DNA of 64,000 nt, from NCBI GenBank assembly GCA_044238845.1, contig JBIICN010000002.1, positions 111,137-175,136 of the forward strand, given 5' to 3'. The position numbers and the translations under genes are program-made. Positions within the stretch are counted from its first letter, which is position 1, and each line of letters starts with the position of its first letter. Shown here piece by piece: positions 16,603 to 24,914 of this stretch. The notes beneath the pieces are model-generated. The model saw only the letters and a program-made list of their open reading frames with translations. It was not told the origin of the DNA and ran no database searches. This stretch comes from UBA4416 sp044238845 (lineage in GTDB: Bacteria > Bacteroidota > Bacteroidia > B-17B0 > Aurantibacillaceae).

Positions 16603-16770
16603 TTATTGAGTTCTAATATTTGAACGACTTCTCACAGCCACTTCAACTTCATTAGGAATATCAGAACCACCGCCACCAATTACTTTTCCCAATTTATTTT
16701 TATCTAATTTTTGAGCAACTGGCGCTACTGATTTCTTGTTTTCTATTTTAAAGATGTTTAATAGTTTCAT
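16603..16770 (-). CDS. Double-glycine-leader precursor peptide 2 (pheromone or bacteriocin-like)
   Basis: 55 residues, ATG at 16768-16770 and TAA at 16603-16605. The leader begins MKLLNIFKIE and ends KLDKNKLGKVIGG at residue 33, exactly as in precursor 1. The predicted core of 22 residues is GGSDIPNEVEVAV followed by RSRSNIRTQ. It shares RSNI and a C-terminal RT plus E or Q with precursor 1, has no Cys, and is otherwise different. No modification enzyme (radical SAM, LanB, cyclodehydratase) is near, so an unmodified linear peptide is likely. It is read towards the HlyD gene and away from the histidine kinase gene, with the shared operator between it and the kinase. Confidence 0.85.
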   Translation of the reverse strand: MKLLNIFKIENKKSVAPVAQKLDKNKLGKVIGGGGSDIPNEVEVAVRSRSNIRTQ

Positions 16771-16802
16771 GTGGTGTTTTTTTAAATTATGTTTATTAAA
16801 CT

Positions 16803-16810
16803 CAAAATTA
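16803..16810 (-). promoter_or_regulatory. -7 element of precursor peptide gene 2
   Basis: TAATTTTG on the minus strand matches TAnnTTTG exactly, 33 bases upstream of the start codon and 30 bases from the near edge of the operator repeats. No well-spaced -33 element is visible, which suggests dependence on an activator bound to the repeats. Confidence 0.6.
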
Positions 16811-16839
16811 TTTCAGTTATTAGATAATACTAACGCAAC

Positions 16840-16873
16840 TTAGTATTTAACGTGTTTCATTTAGTATTTAACG
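16840..16873. promoter_or_regulatory. Operator-like direct repeat, 13-8-13 layout, copy 2
   Basis: TTAGTATTTAACG occurs at 16840-16852 and, identical, at 16861-16873 (21-bp period), with spacer TGTTTCAT. Copy 1 has the same layout, and the two share TTAGTA-TTA-C and a GTTT in the spacer. It lies 70-103 bases upstream of precursor gene 2 and 59-92 bases upstream of the kinase gene. On the minus strand it contains CGTTAA, as in published LytTR targets of the CCGTTAAT type. A partial inverted third copy (TTAGTATT on the minus strand) is near 16825-16833. Confidence 0.82.
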
Positions 16874-16931
16874 CTAAAACTCTACTCTTGCGCTAGTAAC
16901 ATTAAAGATTATGTATTAATTTTGGTTTACG

Positions 16932-19919
16932 ATGTCTATTAAGCTTATTATTTATATAATTATAATCATTTGCTTGACATTTTGTAATGTAAGGGCATTT
17001 GCTCAGAACACAGTTATAAAACACTACGGCGTTAATCAAGGCTTACCTAGTTCCGAAACTTATTTTGTTACACAAGATAGCAAAGGTTATTTGTGGATTG
17101 CCACAGATGCTGGTGTCGTTAAATACGATGGATATCAGTTTAAAACCTACACAACGGCAGATGGGTTGCCAGATAATACAGTCTTTAAAATCCATGAAGA
17201 TAAATATGGTAAGGTTTGGTTTTCAACTTATTCTGGCCGTTTTGCTTATTATGCGCATGAAACGGATTCGGTTTATCAAATTGAGGCAAATAACACATTG
17301 ACTTCAATTGTTAAAACACTGCCTACAGATTTTATTTTTGACTCTAGTGATACTTTATATGTCTCAATAGACAGAAAAGGCTATTTAAAGATTTATCCTC
17401 CGTATTATGATATTGTGAAAACCTATCAATATGTTTCTAATTGTTTATACGTAAAACAAATAGAGAAAAATAAATACCTGTACGGAAAAAATTATTTACA
17501 TGCATTACCTTCTGCGCCAACCATACCTCTCATATTTGATGACAGGAATGATTTAACTTTAAGTAAAACCGACACCTCTAATCAAATTAATGCTTTTGGA
17601 GGAGCAATTCATCTGGCTAATGCTAACAATAATATTATTGTTTCCACAGGTGTAAATTTATTTGAAATTAGAAAAAATCGTTTTCATTATTTTAAGAACA
17701 CAAATACAAATTTTGATACAACTATAAGTATAATTACCGCCAATATAGATTCTCAAAACCGATTATGGTTAAATACCTTAGGAAATGGAGTTTATATGAA
17801 CAGTCTAAACGGGAAGAAATCAGATTTATTTTTTCTGGCTGGAATGTCTGTAACTTCAACATTTCAAGACCATTCAAAAGGTTTATGGTTTTCTACATTA
17901 GAAGATGGTTTGTTTTATATTCCAACTTTAGATTTTAAATTTTATAATAAGTTAAGTGGATTAAGTGCTGATAAAATATTTGCAGTAACAAAATATAATA
18001 ACAAACTTATTTGCTTAGCCTCTGATTATTCTTTTAATAGTATTGATTTAAATGATTATTCTATTGTTCATCGCAAGAATGTTTATAATAGCTCTTTTTG
18101 GAATATTAAATCCTTCGACAATCAATACGTGGTTTGTGGGAGTCCAGCTTTAATTTTCGATGCTAATTCTGAAATTGGAATTCCTATATACTATTTTGAG
18201 AAAGATACCAAACAGTTTTTAAGAATGAAAGATGTTGCAAATTTTGATTCTGAAAATTTATTAGGATGCGAGTATGGTAGTTTATACTTGATAAATAAAA
18301 AAACAGGGTTGGCTAGGGAGATCATTAAAGATTTACCAACAATCTTTTCTATCTGTAAGGTTGATGATAAAATATATTTAGGTACTAAAACAGGAGTTTA
18401 TAAATACACGAAAAATAAGTTAGTTTATTTAGGCGATAGTTTGCCTTTATTGAAGAGTAGAATTGATGATATTGTATTTGTAAACAATCGATTATTTATT
18501 GCAACGAAAGGTAGCGGTGTATTAGTTTATAATGAGTCTAGTTCTTTAGCAAGTTATACAGAACGTGAGGGATTGGCTAGTAATATGGCTAAGTTTTTAT
18601 CAACTGATAATGATGGAAATATTTGGGTTGGAACTAATCGAGGGATTTCTCGATTAAAAAAAAATGCTAATAATCATTATAAAGTAAATACCATTAATTT
18701 ATCTGAAGGTTTGGTTTCTAGTGAAATTAATCAATTGTTAATCCATGATTCAATATTGTTTTTCGCCACTAATAAAGGCTTAGGTCAAATTAATATTAAA
18801 CAAGCTTTTAATGAAGGAGTTGTTATTCCCACCTATATAGAAGGCCTAACAATTAATGGTGCTAGATATAAATTCGATACTTTATTGTTGTTGAACTACA
18901 ATCAAAACTTTATTCAAATAGCATATAAAGGTATTAATGTGAAAAGCGAAGGGAATATCGTGTACAAATATCGATTAGAGGGCTTAGATTCAACTTGGAC
19001 ATACTCTAAAAATACATTTGTTCAATACACAACCTTGCCTTCTGGCAACTATAAATTTGTTGTGTATGCATTAAATTCTAATGGGCAAATTTGCTCCATT
19101 CCTGCCGAAATTAAATTGGTAATTAATGCGCCTTTTTGGAAAAAATGGTGGTTTTATTTAGGGTTAGTTGTATTTGTTTTTGTCCTAACTTACTTAATAT
19201 ATAAACGAAGAATTAAATTTATAAAACTTCAAGAACAAGAAAAAACAGAAATGAATAAGAAGATTTCTGAGTCAGAATTAAAAGCTTTACGAGCTCAAAT
19301 GAATCCTCATTTTATGTTTAATGCTATTAATTCTATTCAAAATTTTGTGCTTAAAAACGACTCAAAATCTGCTCAAAAATATTTAACCAAATTCGCTCGA
19401 TTAATTCGGTCCGTTCTTGAAAACTCTAAACACGAATTGGTATGGTTAAATAAGGAGGTAGAAGCTTTGGAATTATATATTGAATTAGAGGCTTTACGTT
19501 CGTCATTTAGTTTTGATTATGAAATTGTTATTGATGATAGTTTAAATGCCGAAAATTTATTTATTCCACCGATGATTATTCAGCCATATATTGAAAATGC
19601 TATTTTACACGGTATTATTCCTTTATCAGAAAGGCGAGGATTGTTGTTGATTAAATTTTCTAAAGATGGCTCAATTTTAAAGTGTGTGATAGATGATAAT
19701 GGAATTGGAAGAACACAAGCCAAGGAAATTAAGGAACGAAAACAATTATCTCATCAATCTATGGGAATGAATGTGACGCAGGATAGAATTGATATTTTAA
19801 ATAAACAAAATCATAATTTACTTACAAAAGTATTAGTTATAGATAAAGTCGAAGATGGCAAATCAAAAGGTACAACCGTTGAAATTACAATTAACATAAA
19901 AAATTCACAACATGATTAA
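16932..19919 (+). CDS. Sensor histidine kinase with periplasmic two-component propeller (LytS-like kinase core)
   Basis: 995 residues. A signal peptide or first span (to about 25) precedes ~620 residues of propeller repeats (QDSKGYLWIATDAGVVKYDG, GNIWVGTNRGISRLKK), then a Y_Y_Y-type beta-sandwich (about 640-735), one membrane span (about 738-757), a short coiled coil and a His_kinase core. The phospho-accepting His is H793 in MNPHFMFNAINSIQ. The ATPase part has PPMIIQPYIENAILHG (N-box) and DDNGIG. Propeller kinases usually sense oligosaccharides in Bacteroidota polysaccharide loci, but here the neighbours are peptide genes. The stop overlaps the response regulator by 8 bases. A -7-like TAATTTTG at 16917-16924 sits 7 bases before the ATG. 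Confidence 0.92.
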   Translation: MSIKLIIYIIIIICLTFCNVRAFAQNTVIKHYGVNQGLPSSETYFVTQDSKGYLWIATDAGVVKYDGYQFKTYTTADGLPDNTVFKIHEDKYGKVWFSTYSGRFAYYAHETDSVYQIEANNTLTSIVKTLPTDFIFDSSDTLYVSIDRKGYLKIYPPYYDIVKTYQYVSNCLYVKQIEKNKYLYGKNYLHALPSAPTIPLIFDDRNDLTLSKTDTSNQINAFGGAIHLANANNNIIVSTGVNLFEIRKNRFHYFKNTNTNFDTTISIITANIDSQNRLWLNTLGNGVYMNSLNGKKSDLFFLAGMSVTSTFQDHSKGLWFSTLEDGLFYIPTLDFKFYNKLSGLSADKIFAVTKYNNKLICLASDYSFNSIDLNDYSIVHRKNVYNSSFWNIKSFDNQYVVCGSPALIFDANSEIGIPIYYFEKDTKQFLRMKDVANFDSENLLGCEYGSLYLINKKTGLAREIIKDLPTIFSICKVDDKIYLGTKTGVYKYTKNKLVYLGDSLPLLKSRIDDIVFVNNRLFIATKGSGVLVYNESSSLASYTEREGLASNMAKFLSTDNDGNIWVGTNRGISRLKKNANNHYKVNTINLSEGLVSSEINQLLIHDSILFFATNKGLGQINIKQAFNEGVVIPTYIEGLTINGARYKFDTLLLLNYNQNFIQIAYKGINVKSEGNIVYKYRLEGLDSTWTYSKNTFVQYTTLPSGNYKFVVYALNSNGQICSIPAEIKLVINAPFWKKWWFYLGLVVFVFVLTYLIYKRRIKFIKLQEQEKTEMNKKISESELKALRAQMNPHFMFNAINSIQNFVLKNDSKSAQKYLTKFARLIRSVLENSKHELVWLNKEVEALELYIELEALRSSFSFDYEIVIDDSLNAENLFIPPMIIQPYIENAILHGIIPLSERRGLLLIKFSKDGSILKCVIDDNGIGRTQAKEIKERKQLSHQSMGMNVTQDRIDILNKQNHNLLTKVLVIDKVEDGKSKGTTVEITINIKNSQHD

Positions 19920-20661
19920 GGCAATTATTGTAGATGACGAAAAAGATGGAGCAGAAGTATTGCAATTTTTGATTCAGCAAAATTGTTCTAATATCCAAAT
20001 ACTATCTTTAGAGCATTCCGTTGAGAGTGCGATTTCTGCTATTCAAAAATATAAGCCTGATCTAGTATTTATGGATATTGAAATGCCTACTGGCACTGGA
20101 TTTGATGTTATTCAAAATACCAATGAAATTGGCTATGAAACTATTTTCATTACTGCTTATGAACATTATGCGATTAAAGCCTTTAAAACAAATGCCATTG
20201 ATTATTTATTGAAACCAGTAGATGTTGATGAATTGATTAATGCAGTTAAAAATGCAGAGAAAAGAATTAGTTCATCCAATAAAACTAACAATACGGTAAT
20301 CGAAGCTTTAATTTTAAGTGCTATTCAAAAAAGTAAAAAGATATCTATTCCATCGCAAGATGGAATACTTTGGTTGGATTTAGATGATATTATTAGATTT
20401 GAGGCAGAGTCAAATTACACACATGTTTATGTTAAGAATAGAAAAAAAATAATGGTTGCAAAAACGTTAAAAAGTTTCGAAGATCAATTATTAAATACTT
20501 TTTTTTGTAGGGTGCATAGCACACATTTAATTAATTTAAATGAAATTGAAAAATATATTAAAGGAGATGGAGGAATTGTTGTTTTGAAAGATAATTCCAA
20601 TATCCCAGTTTCTAGAGCCAATAAGGTTGAATTGTTGACTAAATTAAATCTGTATCTTTAA
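19912..20661 (+). CDS. LytTR-family response regulator
   Basis: 249 residues. The receiver domain has the acidic pair D8/D9, phospho-acceptor D55 (FMDIEMP), T in FITAYEHYA, and K in LLKPVD. The C-terminal ~100 residues are a LytTR DNA-binding domain (ILWLDLDDIIRFEAESNYTH, FCRVHSTHLINLNEI). LytTR proteins bind paired direct repeats with about 21-bp period, the layout of the two operators in this locus, so autoregulation of peptide expression is the natural reading. It is translationally coupled to the kinase by an 8-base overlap. Confidence 0.95.
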   Translation: MIKAIIVDDEKDGAEVLQFLIQQNCSNIQILSLEHSVESAISAIQKYKPDLVFMDIEMPTGTGFDVIQNTNEIGYETIFITAYEHYAIKAFKTNAIDYLLKPVDVDELINAVKNAEKRISSSNKTNNTVIEALILSAIQKSKKISIPSQDGILWLDLDDIIRFEAESNYTHVYVKNRKKIMVAKTLKSFEDQLLNTFFCRVHSTHLINLNEIEKYIKGDGGIVVLKDNSNIPVSRANKVELLTKLNLYL

Positions 20662-20675
20662 AGAAAATTATTTTT

Positions 20676-21176
20676 TTGAAAAACATTCTTCTTATATCCG
20701 ATACCCATAGTTACTTAGATAAGACTTTGTTAAAGCATATTGACGCTGCTGATGAAATATGGCATGCAGGTGATATTGGTAATATAGAGCTTGTTACAGA
20801 CGAAATTAAAAAACTTAAACCTTTAAGAGCAGTTTATGGAAATATTGATGATGCAAATGCACGAAAGGAATTCCCTAAGAACTTAATTTTTACATATGAA
20901 GAAGTAAAAGTGTACATAACTCATATTTGCGGTCAGCCAACCAATTATTTAAAAGAAGTAAAAGATATTTTAATAGCTGAGAAACCAAAATTATTCATCT
21001 GCGGGCATTCACATATTTTAAAAGTGATGTATCAAGAGCAATATGATGTGTTACATATGAATCCTGGTGCGTGTGGTATACATGGATTTCATCAAATTAA
21101 AACGGTATTACGTTTTGTGATTGATGGTTCTGAAATTAAAGATTTAGCCGTGATTGAATTAGGTAAAAGAATTTAG
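20676..21176 (+). CDS. YfcE/MJ0936-type metallophosphoesterase
   Basis: 166 residues from a TTG at 20676; the conserved first strand (NILLISDTHS) begins directly there, so no later start is possible. Metal-binding motifs are DTH (9-11), AGDIG (D33), GNIDD, and CGHSH near the C-terminus. Family members hydrolyse phosphodiesters with Mn or Ni. It follows the response regulator by 14 bases and may share its transcript, but nothing ties it functionally to signalling; it may be a bystander. Confidence 0.88.
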   Translation: MKNILLISDTHSYLDKTLLKHIDAADEIWHAGDIGNIELVTDEIKKLKPLRAVYGNIDDANARKEFPKNLIFTYEEVKVYITHICGQPTNYLKEVKDILIAEKPKLFICGHSHILKVMYQEQYDVLHMNPGACGIHGFHQIKTVLRFVIDGSEIKDLAVIELGKRI

Positions 21177-21333
21177 ATTCCTAAAATTCGTTTTTCGAAA
21201 TTATTTAGTTTTCTTAAAAACCTCAAATGCTTTATAAAGGTTGTTTATAGATAATTTATTTAATTACAAGCGTCACCTTTTTATTGGATTATCATAACCC
21301 TTCTTTTCTTAGTGTAACAACATCGCATAAAAA

Positions 21334-21362
21334 AAAGCAAACACCTAGAAGATGTTTGCTTT
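21334..21362 (-). terminator. Terminator of rpoD
   Basis: AAAGCAAACA and TGTTTGCTTT form a perfect 10-bp stem with a 9-base loop. Read on the minus strand it is followed by T8, 26 bases past the rpoD stop. Confidence 0.85.
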
Positions 21363-21387
21363 AATTGGAAGTGATAATCGTTAAAGA

Positions 21388-22251
21388 CTAACCTAAATAT
21401 TGTTGTAACAATTTACTGCGTGAACTGTGACGTAAACGACGAATTGCTTTTTCTTTAATTTGGCGTACACGTTCGCGGGTTAAATCAAATTTATCACCAA
21501 TTTCTTCTAAAGTTAAACCGTGGTTTAAACCAATTCCGAAGAATAATTTAACAACGTCTCTTTCTCTTTCTGTTAATGTGGATAAAGCTCTATCAATTTC
21601 TTTTGATAAAGACTCCATAATTAAACCAGCGTCCGCTTTTAACGAGTCATGGTTAACTAATACATCTAATAAAGAACTTTCTTCACCGTTAGCAAATGGG
21701 GCATCCATACTTACGTGACGACCAGATACTTTCATTGTATCAGATACTTTATCAATAGGTAAATCTAATAACTCAGCAATTTCATCAGCACTTGGCTCAC
21801 GCTCAAATTCTTGTTCTAATTTAGAGTATGCTTTATTAATTTTATTTAATGAACCAACTTGGTTTAATGGTAAACGAACGATACGAGATTGTTCTGCTAA
21901 AGCTTGTAAAATAGATTGACGAATCCACCATACAGCGTAAGAGATAAATTTAAATCCACGAGTCTCATCAAAACGACGAGCTGCTTTAATTAAACCTAAG
22001 TTTCCTTCGTTAATTAAATCTGGTAAACTTAAACCTTGATTTTGATATTGTTTTGCTACTGATACTACGAAACGTAAGTTAGCACGAGTTAATTTTTCTA
22101 AAGCGTCTTGATCGCCATCCTTAATTTTCTTTGCTAAAACAACTTCTTCTTCTGCTGTAATTAATTCTTCTCTACCAATTTCTTGAAGATATTTATCTAA
22201 AGATGCACTCTCGCGATTGGTAATCGATTTGGTTATTTTTAGTTGTCTCAT
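21388..22251 (-). CDS. rpoD: Primary RNA polymerase sigma factor (RpoD/SigA)
   Basis: 287 residues. It directs core RNA polymerase to housekeeping promoters. Regions 1.2 (LDKYLQEIGREELI), 2 (NLRFVVSVAKQYQNQGLSLPDLINEGN; WWIRQSI), 3 and 4.2 (LTLEEIGDKFDLTRERVRQIKEKAI) are all present. Region 1.1 and the non-conserved insert of proteobacterial sigma-70 are absent, giving the short form typical of Bacteroidota. It is monocistronic with its own promoter and terminator. Confidence 0.96.
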   Translation of the reverse strand: MRQLKITKSITNRESASLDKYLQEIGREELITAEEEVVLAKKIKDGDQDALEKLTRANLRFVVSVAKQYQNQGLSLPDLINEGNLGLIKAARRFDETRGFKFISYAVWWIRQSILQALAEQSRIVRLPLNQVGSLNKINKAYSKLEQEFEREPSADEIAELLDLPIDKVSDTMKVSGRHVSMDAPFANGEESSLLDVLVNHDSLKADAGLIMESLSKEIDRALSTLTERERDVVKLFFGIGLNHGLTLEEIGDKFDLTRERVRQIKEKAIRRLRHSSRSKLLQQYLG

Positions 22252-22277
22252 GGTATATGGATGGTTTTATAAGCCAA

Positions 22278-22308
22278 CAAAGATAGAAAAAAATAGGCTT
22301 TTTTCCAA
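22278..22308 (-). promoter_or_regulatory. Promoter of rpoD
   Basis: On the minus strand TTG (22306-22308), 20 bp, then TATCTTTG (22278-22285). The predicted start of transcription is about 20 bases before the rpoD ATG. Confidence 0.7.
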
Positions 22309-22447
22309 TTTTGTATCGCTTTGATTATTAAATGATTAGGCTTTTGTTATGTTTTTAACAGTTTAATTTTAAGTTTTTAGACTTATAACAAATGTATCAA
22401 GACATAAGTCCTAATTCAAATGATAAATCGATAGATTTCTTCGATTT

Positions 22448-23917
22448 TTACAATCCAAAACCATAATAAGCTCTCATGCCATTTGGATACATACCTTCAA
22501 TTAAAACACCGCCTGTTTTATTTTCTAACATCGTTTGAATATCTTTAATGTTACTAACTTTTTTCTTGTCAACGGATGTAATAATAAATCCTTCTTTAAT
22601 ACCAGCATTTGCTAATTTTCCCGCTTGTAGTTTGGCAATTTTTACGCCTGTAGGAATATTATATTTTGCTAAATCTTCTGAATTCAACTCTTCAAATTCA
22701 GCACCTAATGAATTTACAGCCGTTCTAAATACCTCTGGTTTTTTTATAATACCTAAACTGTTTTCTTTATTTTTTAAAACAACTGGAATGATGACTTCTT
22801 TTTCATTTCTCACAACGGTTACATTAATTTTATCGCTTGGTCTAAATTTCCCAACTTGCTCTAATAACTCAGACGTACTTTTTATATTAACATTTTCAAT
22901 TTTAGTGACGATATCTCCAACTTTAATTCCAGCTTCCTCTCCTGCACCATTTTGCGTTAATCCATTAATGTAAACACCTTTTAATTGTTTAATGCGTTTT
23001 TCTTCTGCAAATTTTGCATCAATATCTTGAATACTTAAGCCTATAAATGCACGTTGTACGGCTCCATACTCAATTAAATCAGACACTACTTTTTTTACAA
23101 TGTTAACAGGTATAGCGAATGAATAACCTTGATAAGAGCCGTTATTAGATGCAATAGCTGTATTAATTCCAACTAAATCTCCATTTGTACTAACTAATGC
23201 ACCACCGCTGTTGCCTGGGTTTACAGCAGCATCCGTTTGTATAAAAGATTCGATAGGAGCAAGGCTACCACCTTGTGCATTATGTTCTAAAATATTGATG
23301 TTACGTCCTTTTGCACTGATGATACCAGCAGTAACAGTTGAGTTTAAATTAAAAGGATTTCCAACGGCCAACACCCATTCGCCAACTTTAACATCATCCG
23401 AGTTTCCATAATTTACAAATGGTAAATCTTTTTCTTTCACTTTTAATAGTGCTAAGTCAGTGTTTGGGTCGGTACCAATGACTTCGGCAATATAAGTTCG
23501 CTTGTCATTTAATACCACTTCAATTTTTGTTGCTTCATTAACCACGTGGTTGTTTGTAACAATGTATCCGTCTTGACTAATAATAACACCACTTCCGCTT
23601 CCTTGCATCATGTTTGGTTGACGCTGTCTGCCGCCAAAAAACCAATCTTGAAAAGGATCGTACGCTAAATTATTTTTTTGTTCAACAATCGTTTTAATGT
23701 GTACTACCGAGTTTACAGATTTTTCGGCCGAAGCAACAAAATCGGGAGCGTTTGCTGCTGCAGTTAAAGCACTGTAGTTAGTTAATTGCACTGGTGCAGC
23801 ATATGGATTATAATTTGTTGCTTGATTAATGTTTGGTTGATTAAAGTAATAATTACCAACCAACGCAAATGCACCACCTAAAGCGCCTACAAATAATGAT
23901 GAGATTACTTTTTTCAT
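22448..23917 (-). CDS. degP: Do/HtrA-family periplasmic serine protease
   Basis: 489 residues. An N-terminal membrane or signal segment (about 1-28) is followed by a trypsin-like domain with catalytic H124 (TNNHVV), D154 (DLALLK) and S237 (GNSGGALV), then two PDZ domains (about 275-375 and 395-489). It degrades or refolds damaged envelope proteins. The conserved start fits MKKVISSLFVG at 23917. No terminator was identified with certainty downstream; the 196 bases to rpoD hold the rpoD promoter. A nested inverted repeat lies 29 bases upstream of the start. The symbol is by family; DegQ-type is equally possible. Confidence 0.92.
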   Translation of the reverse strand: MKKVISSLFVGALGGAFALVGNYYFNQPNINQATNYNPYAAPVQLTNYSALTAAANAPDFVASAEKSVNSVVHIKTIVEQKNNLAYDPFQDWFFGGRQRQPNMMQGSGSGVIISQDGYIVTNNHVVNEATKIEVVLNDKRTYIAEVIGTDPNTDLALLKVKEKDLPFVNYGNSDDVKVGEWVLAVGNPFNLNSTVTAGIISAKGRNINILEHNAQGGSLAPIESFIQTDAAVNPGNSGGALVSTNGDLVGINTAIASNNGSYQGYSFAIPVNIVKKVVSDLIEYGAVQRAFIGLSIQDIDAKFAEEKRIKQLKGVYINGLTQNGAGEEAGIKVGDIVTKIENVNIKSTSELLEQVGKFRPSDKINVTVVRNEKEVIIPVVLKNKENSLGIIKKPEVFRTAVNSLGAEFEELNSEDLAKYNIPTGVKIAKLQAGKLANAGIKEGFIITSVDKKKVSNIKDIQTMLENKTGGVLIEGMYPNGMRAYYGFGL

Positions 23918-23945
23918 ATGATTTTATTTTACTGGTTTTTAATTG

Positions 23946-24009
23946 TCATATGGTCTATTCATCATTTTTATTTGTGTTCGCCTTGCGGGATGATGAATAT
24001 TTCATATGA
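23946..24009. repeat. Nested inverted repeat upstream of degP
   Basis: The 338-base gap between degP (minus) and the next gene (plus) contains two stacked perfect arms: TCATATG/CATATGA outside (23946-23952, 24003-24009) and ATTCATCAT/ATGATGAAT inside (23957-23965, 23990-23998), separated by 4-base bulges on both sides. The 24-base loop contains CGCCTTGCG, itself a small stem. It may be a degP leader structure, an operator or a dispersed palindromic element. The rest of the gap is AT-rich with no gene. Confidence 0.65.
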
Positions 24010-24255
24010 TTATTTTTTAAAGATGAATTGAAAAATGATTTATTATATTCATAACGCAAAATTACATCAGAAGTTATAGTTCTCTTTTGTTTTTAACAAT
24101 ACTTAACGGCAGCAAGCCTTTCGTGGTATCTAAACTAAATTTTTGTTAAAAATCAGAATCATAAATCACACTTATTTTTGTTAATATTGTTAGACAAACT
24201 GCTTAAAACTATAGTTAAATAGTTCGTATAAGTAAATGTAATTTATGTAAATTTA

Positions 24256-24909
24256 ATGTCTGAATTTACTATGAGATTTAAATATAAAATACCACCTTTT
24301 GTTTTTGGAGTGTCGATAGGCTTATTAGCTGGTATTGCTTTTTTTATATTTAAAATAGATGATTATTTAAAGAAATTTAATAAGCCAGATATTGACAATA
24401 TTAAAATAGTTGAGCAAACTATTTCAAATTCATCTGAAAATAAAGAACCAGGTCAAGGTGATAATAAATCTGATAAGAAATCTAAGATTAATACTAAGAA
24501 TTCTCCTAATATCAATTATACTGAAGTAGATGCTTTGTTGAAAGAAGACGATATAAAAATTGCTCAAGAAGAATTATTATCTGTTAAAAACATTAAGGTA
24601 ATTGATTTAGATGTTACATCTAAGAGAGATACTTTAACTGGGCAATTAGCAGGTGTTACTAGTTCAGATTTTCCTAATTTGTTTTTTGTTGAGTTTTGGA
24701 AAACACCATTAAACTCTAAAGGATATCGTATGACGCGCAATAGAGTGATTCTTTACGGATTATCGGATTTTAGCAGCATTACTATTTACAAAGTAGACGA
24801 TAATTTTTATTTAAAAAATGACGATGTGGTTTATAAAATATCTTCGGGTACAGAGTTTAAGCCAATGGAACTAGTTAACGATTCTCAGTTATTAGCTAAA
24901 ATCAATTAA
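24256..24909 (+). CDS. Hypothetical membrane-anchored protein upstream of dapF
   Basis: 217 residues; the Met at residue 6 (24271) is an equally good start. One membrane span (about residues 12-33, VFGVSIGLLAGIAFFIF) leaves a charged, low-complexity linker (about 55-95) and a C-terminal ~110-residue folded region (FVEFWKTPLNSKGYRMTR). The family is not recognised. It ends 5 bases before dapF and is probably co-transcribed with it, although no link to lysine or peptidoglycan synthesis can be seen. Confidence 0.7.
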   Translation: MSEFTMRFKYKIPPFVFGVSIGLLAGIAFFIFKIDDYLKKFNKPDIDNIKIVEQTISNSSENKEPGQGDNKSDKKSKINTKNSPNINYTEVDALLKEDDIKIAQEELLSVKNIKVIDLDVTSKRDTLTGQLAGVTSSDFPNLFFVEFWKTPLNSKGYRMTRNRVILYGLSDFSSITIYKVDDNFYLKNDDVVYKISSGTEFKPMELVNDSQLLAKIN

Positions 24910-24914
24910 TTAAT

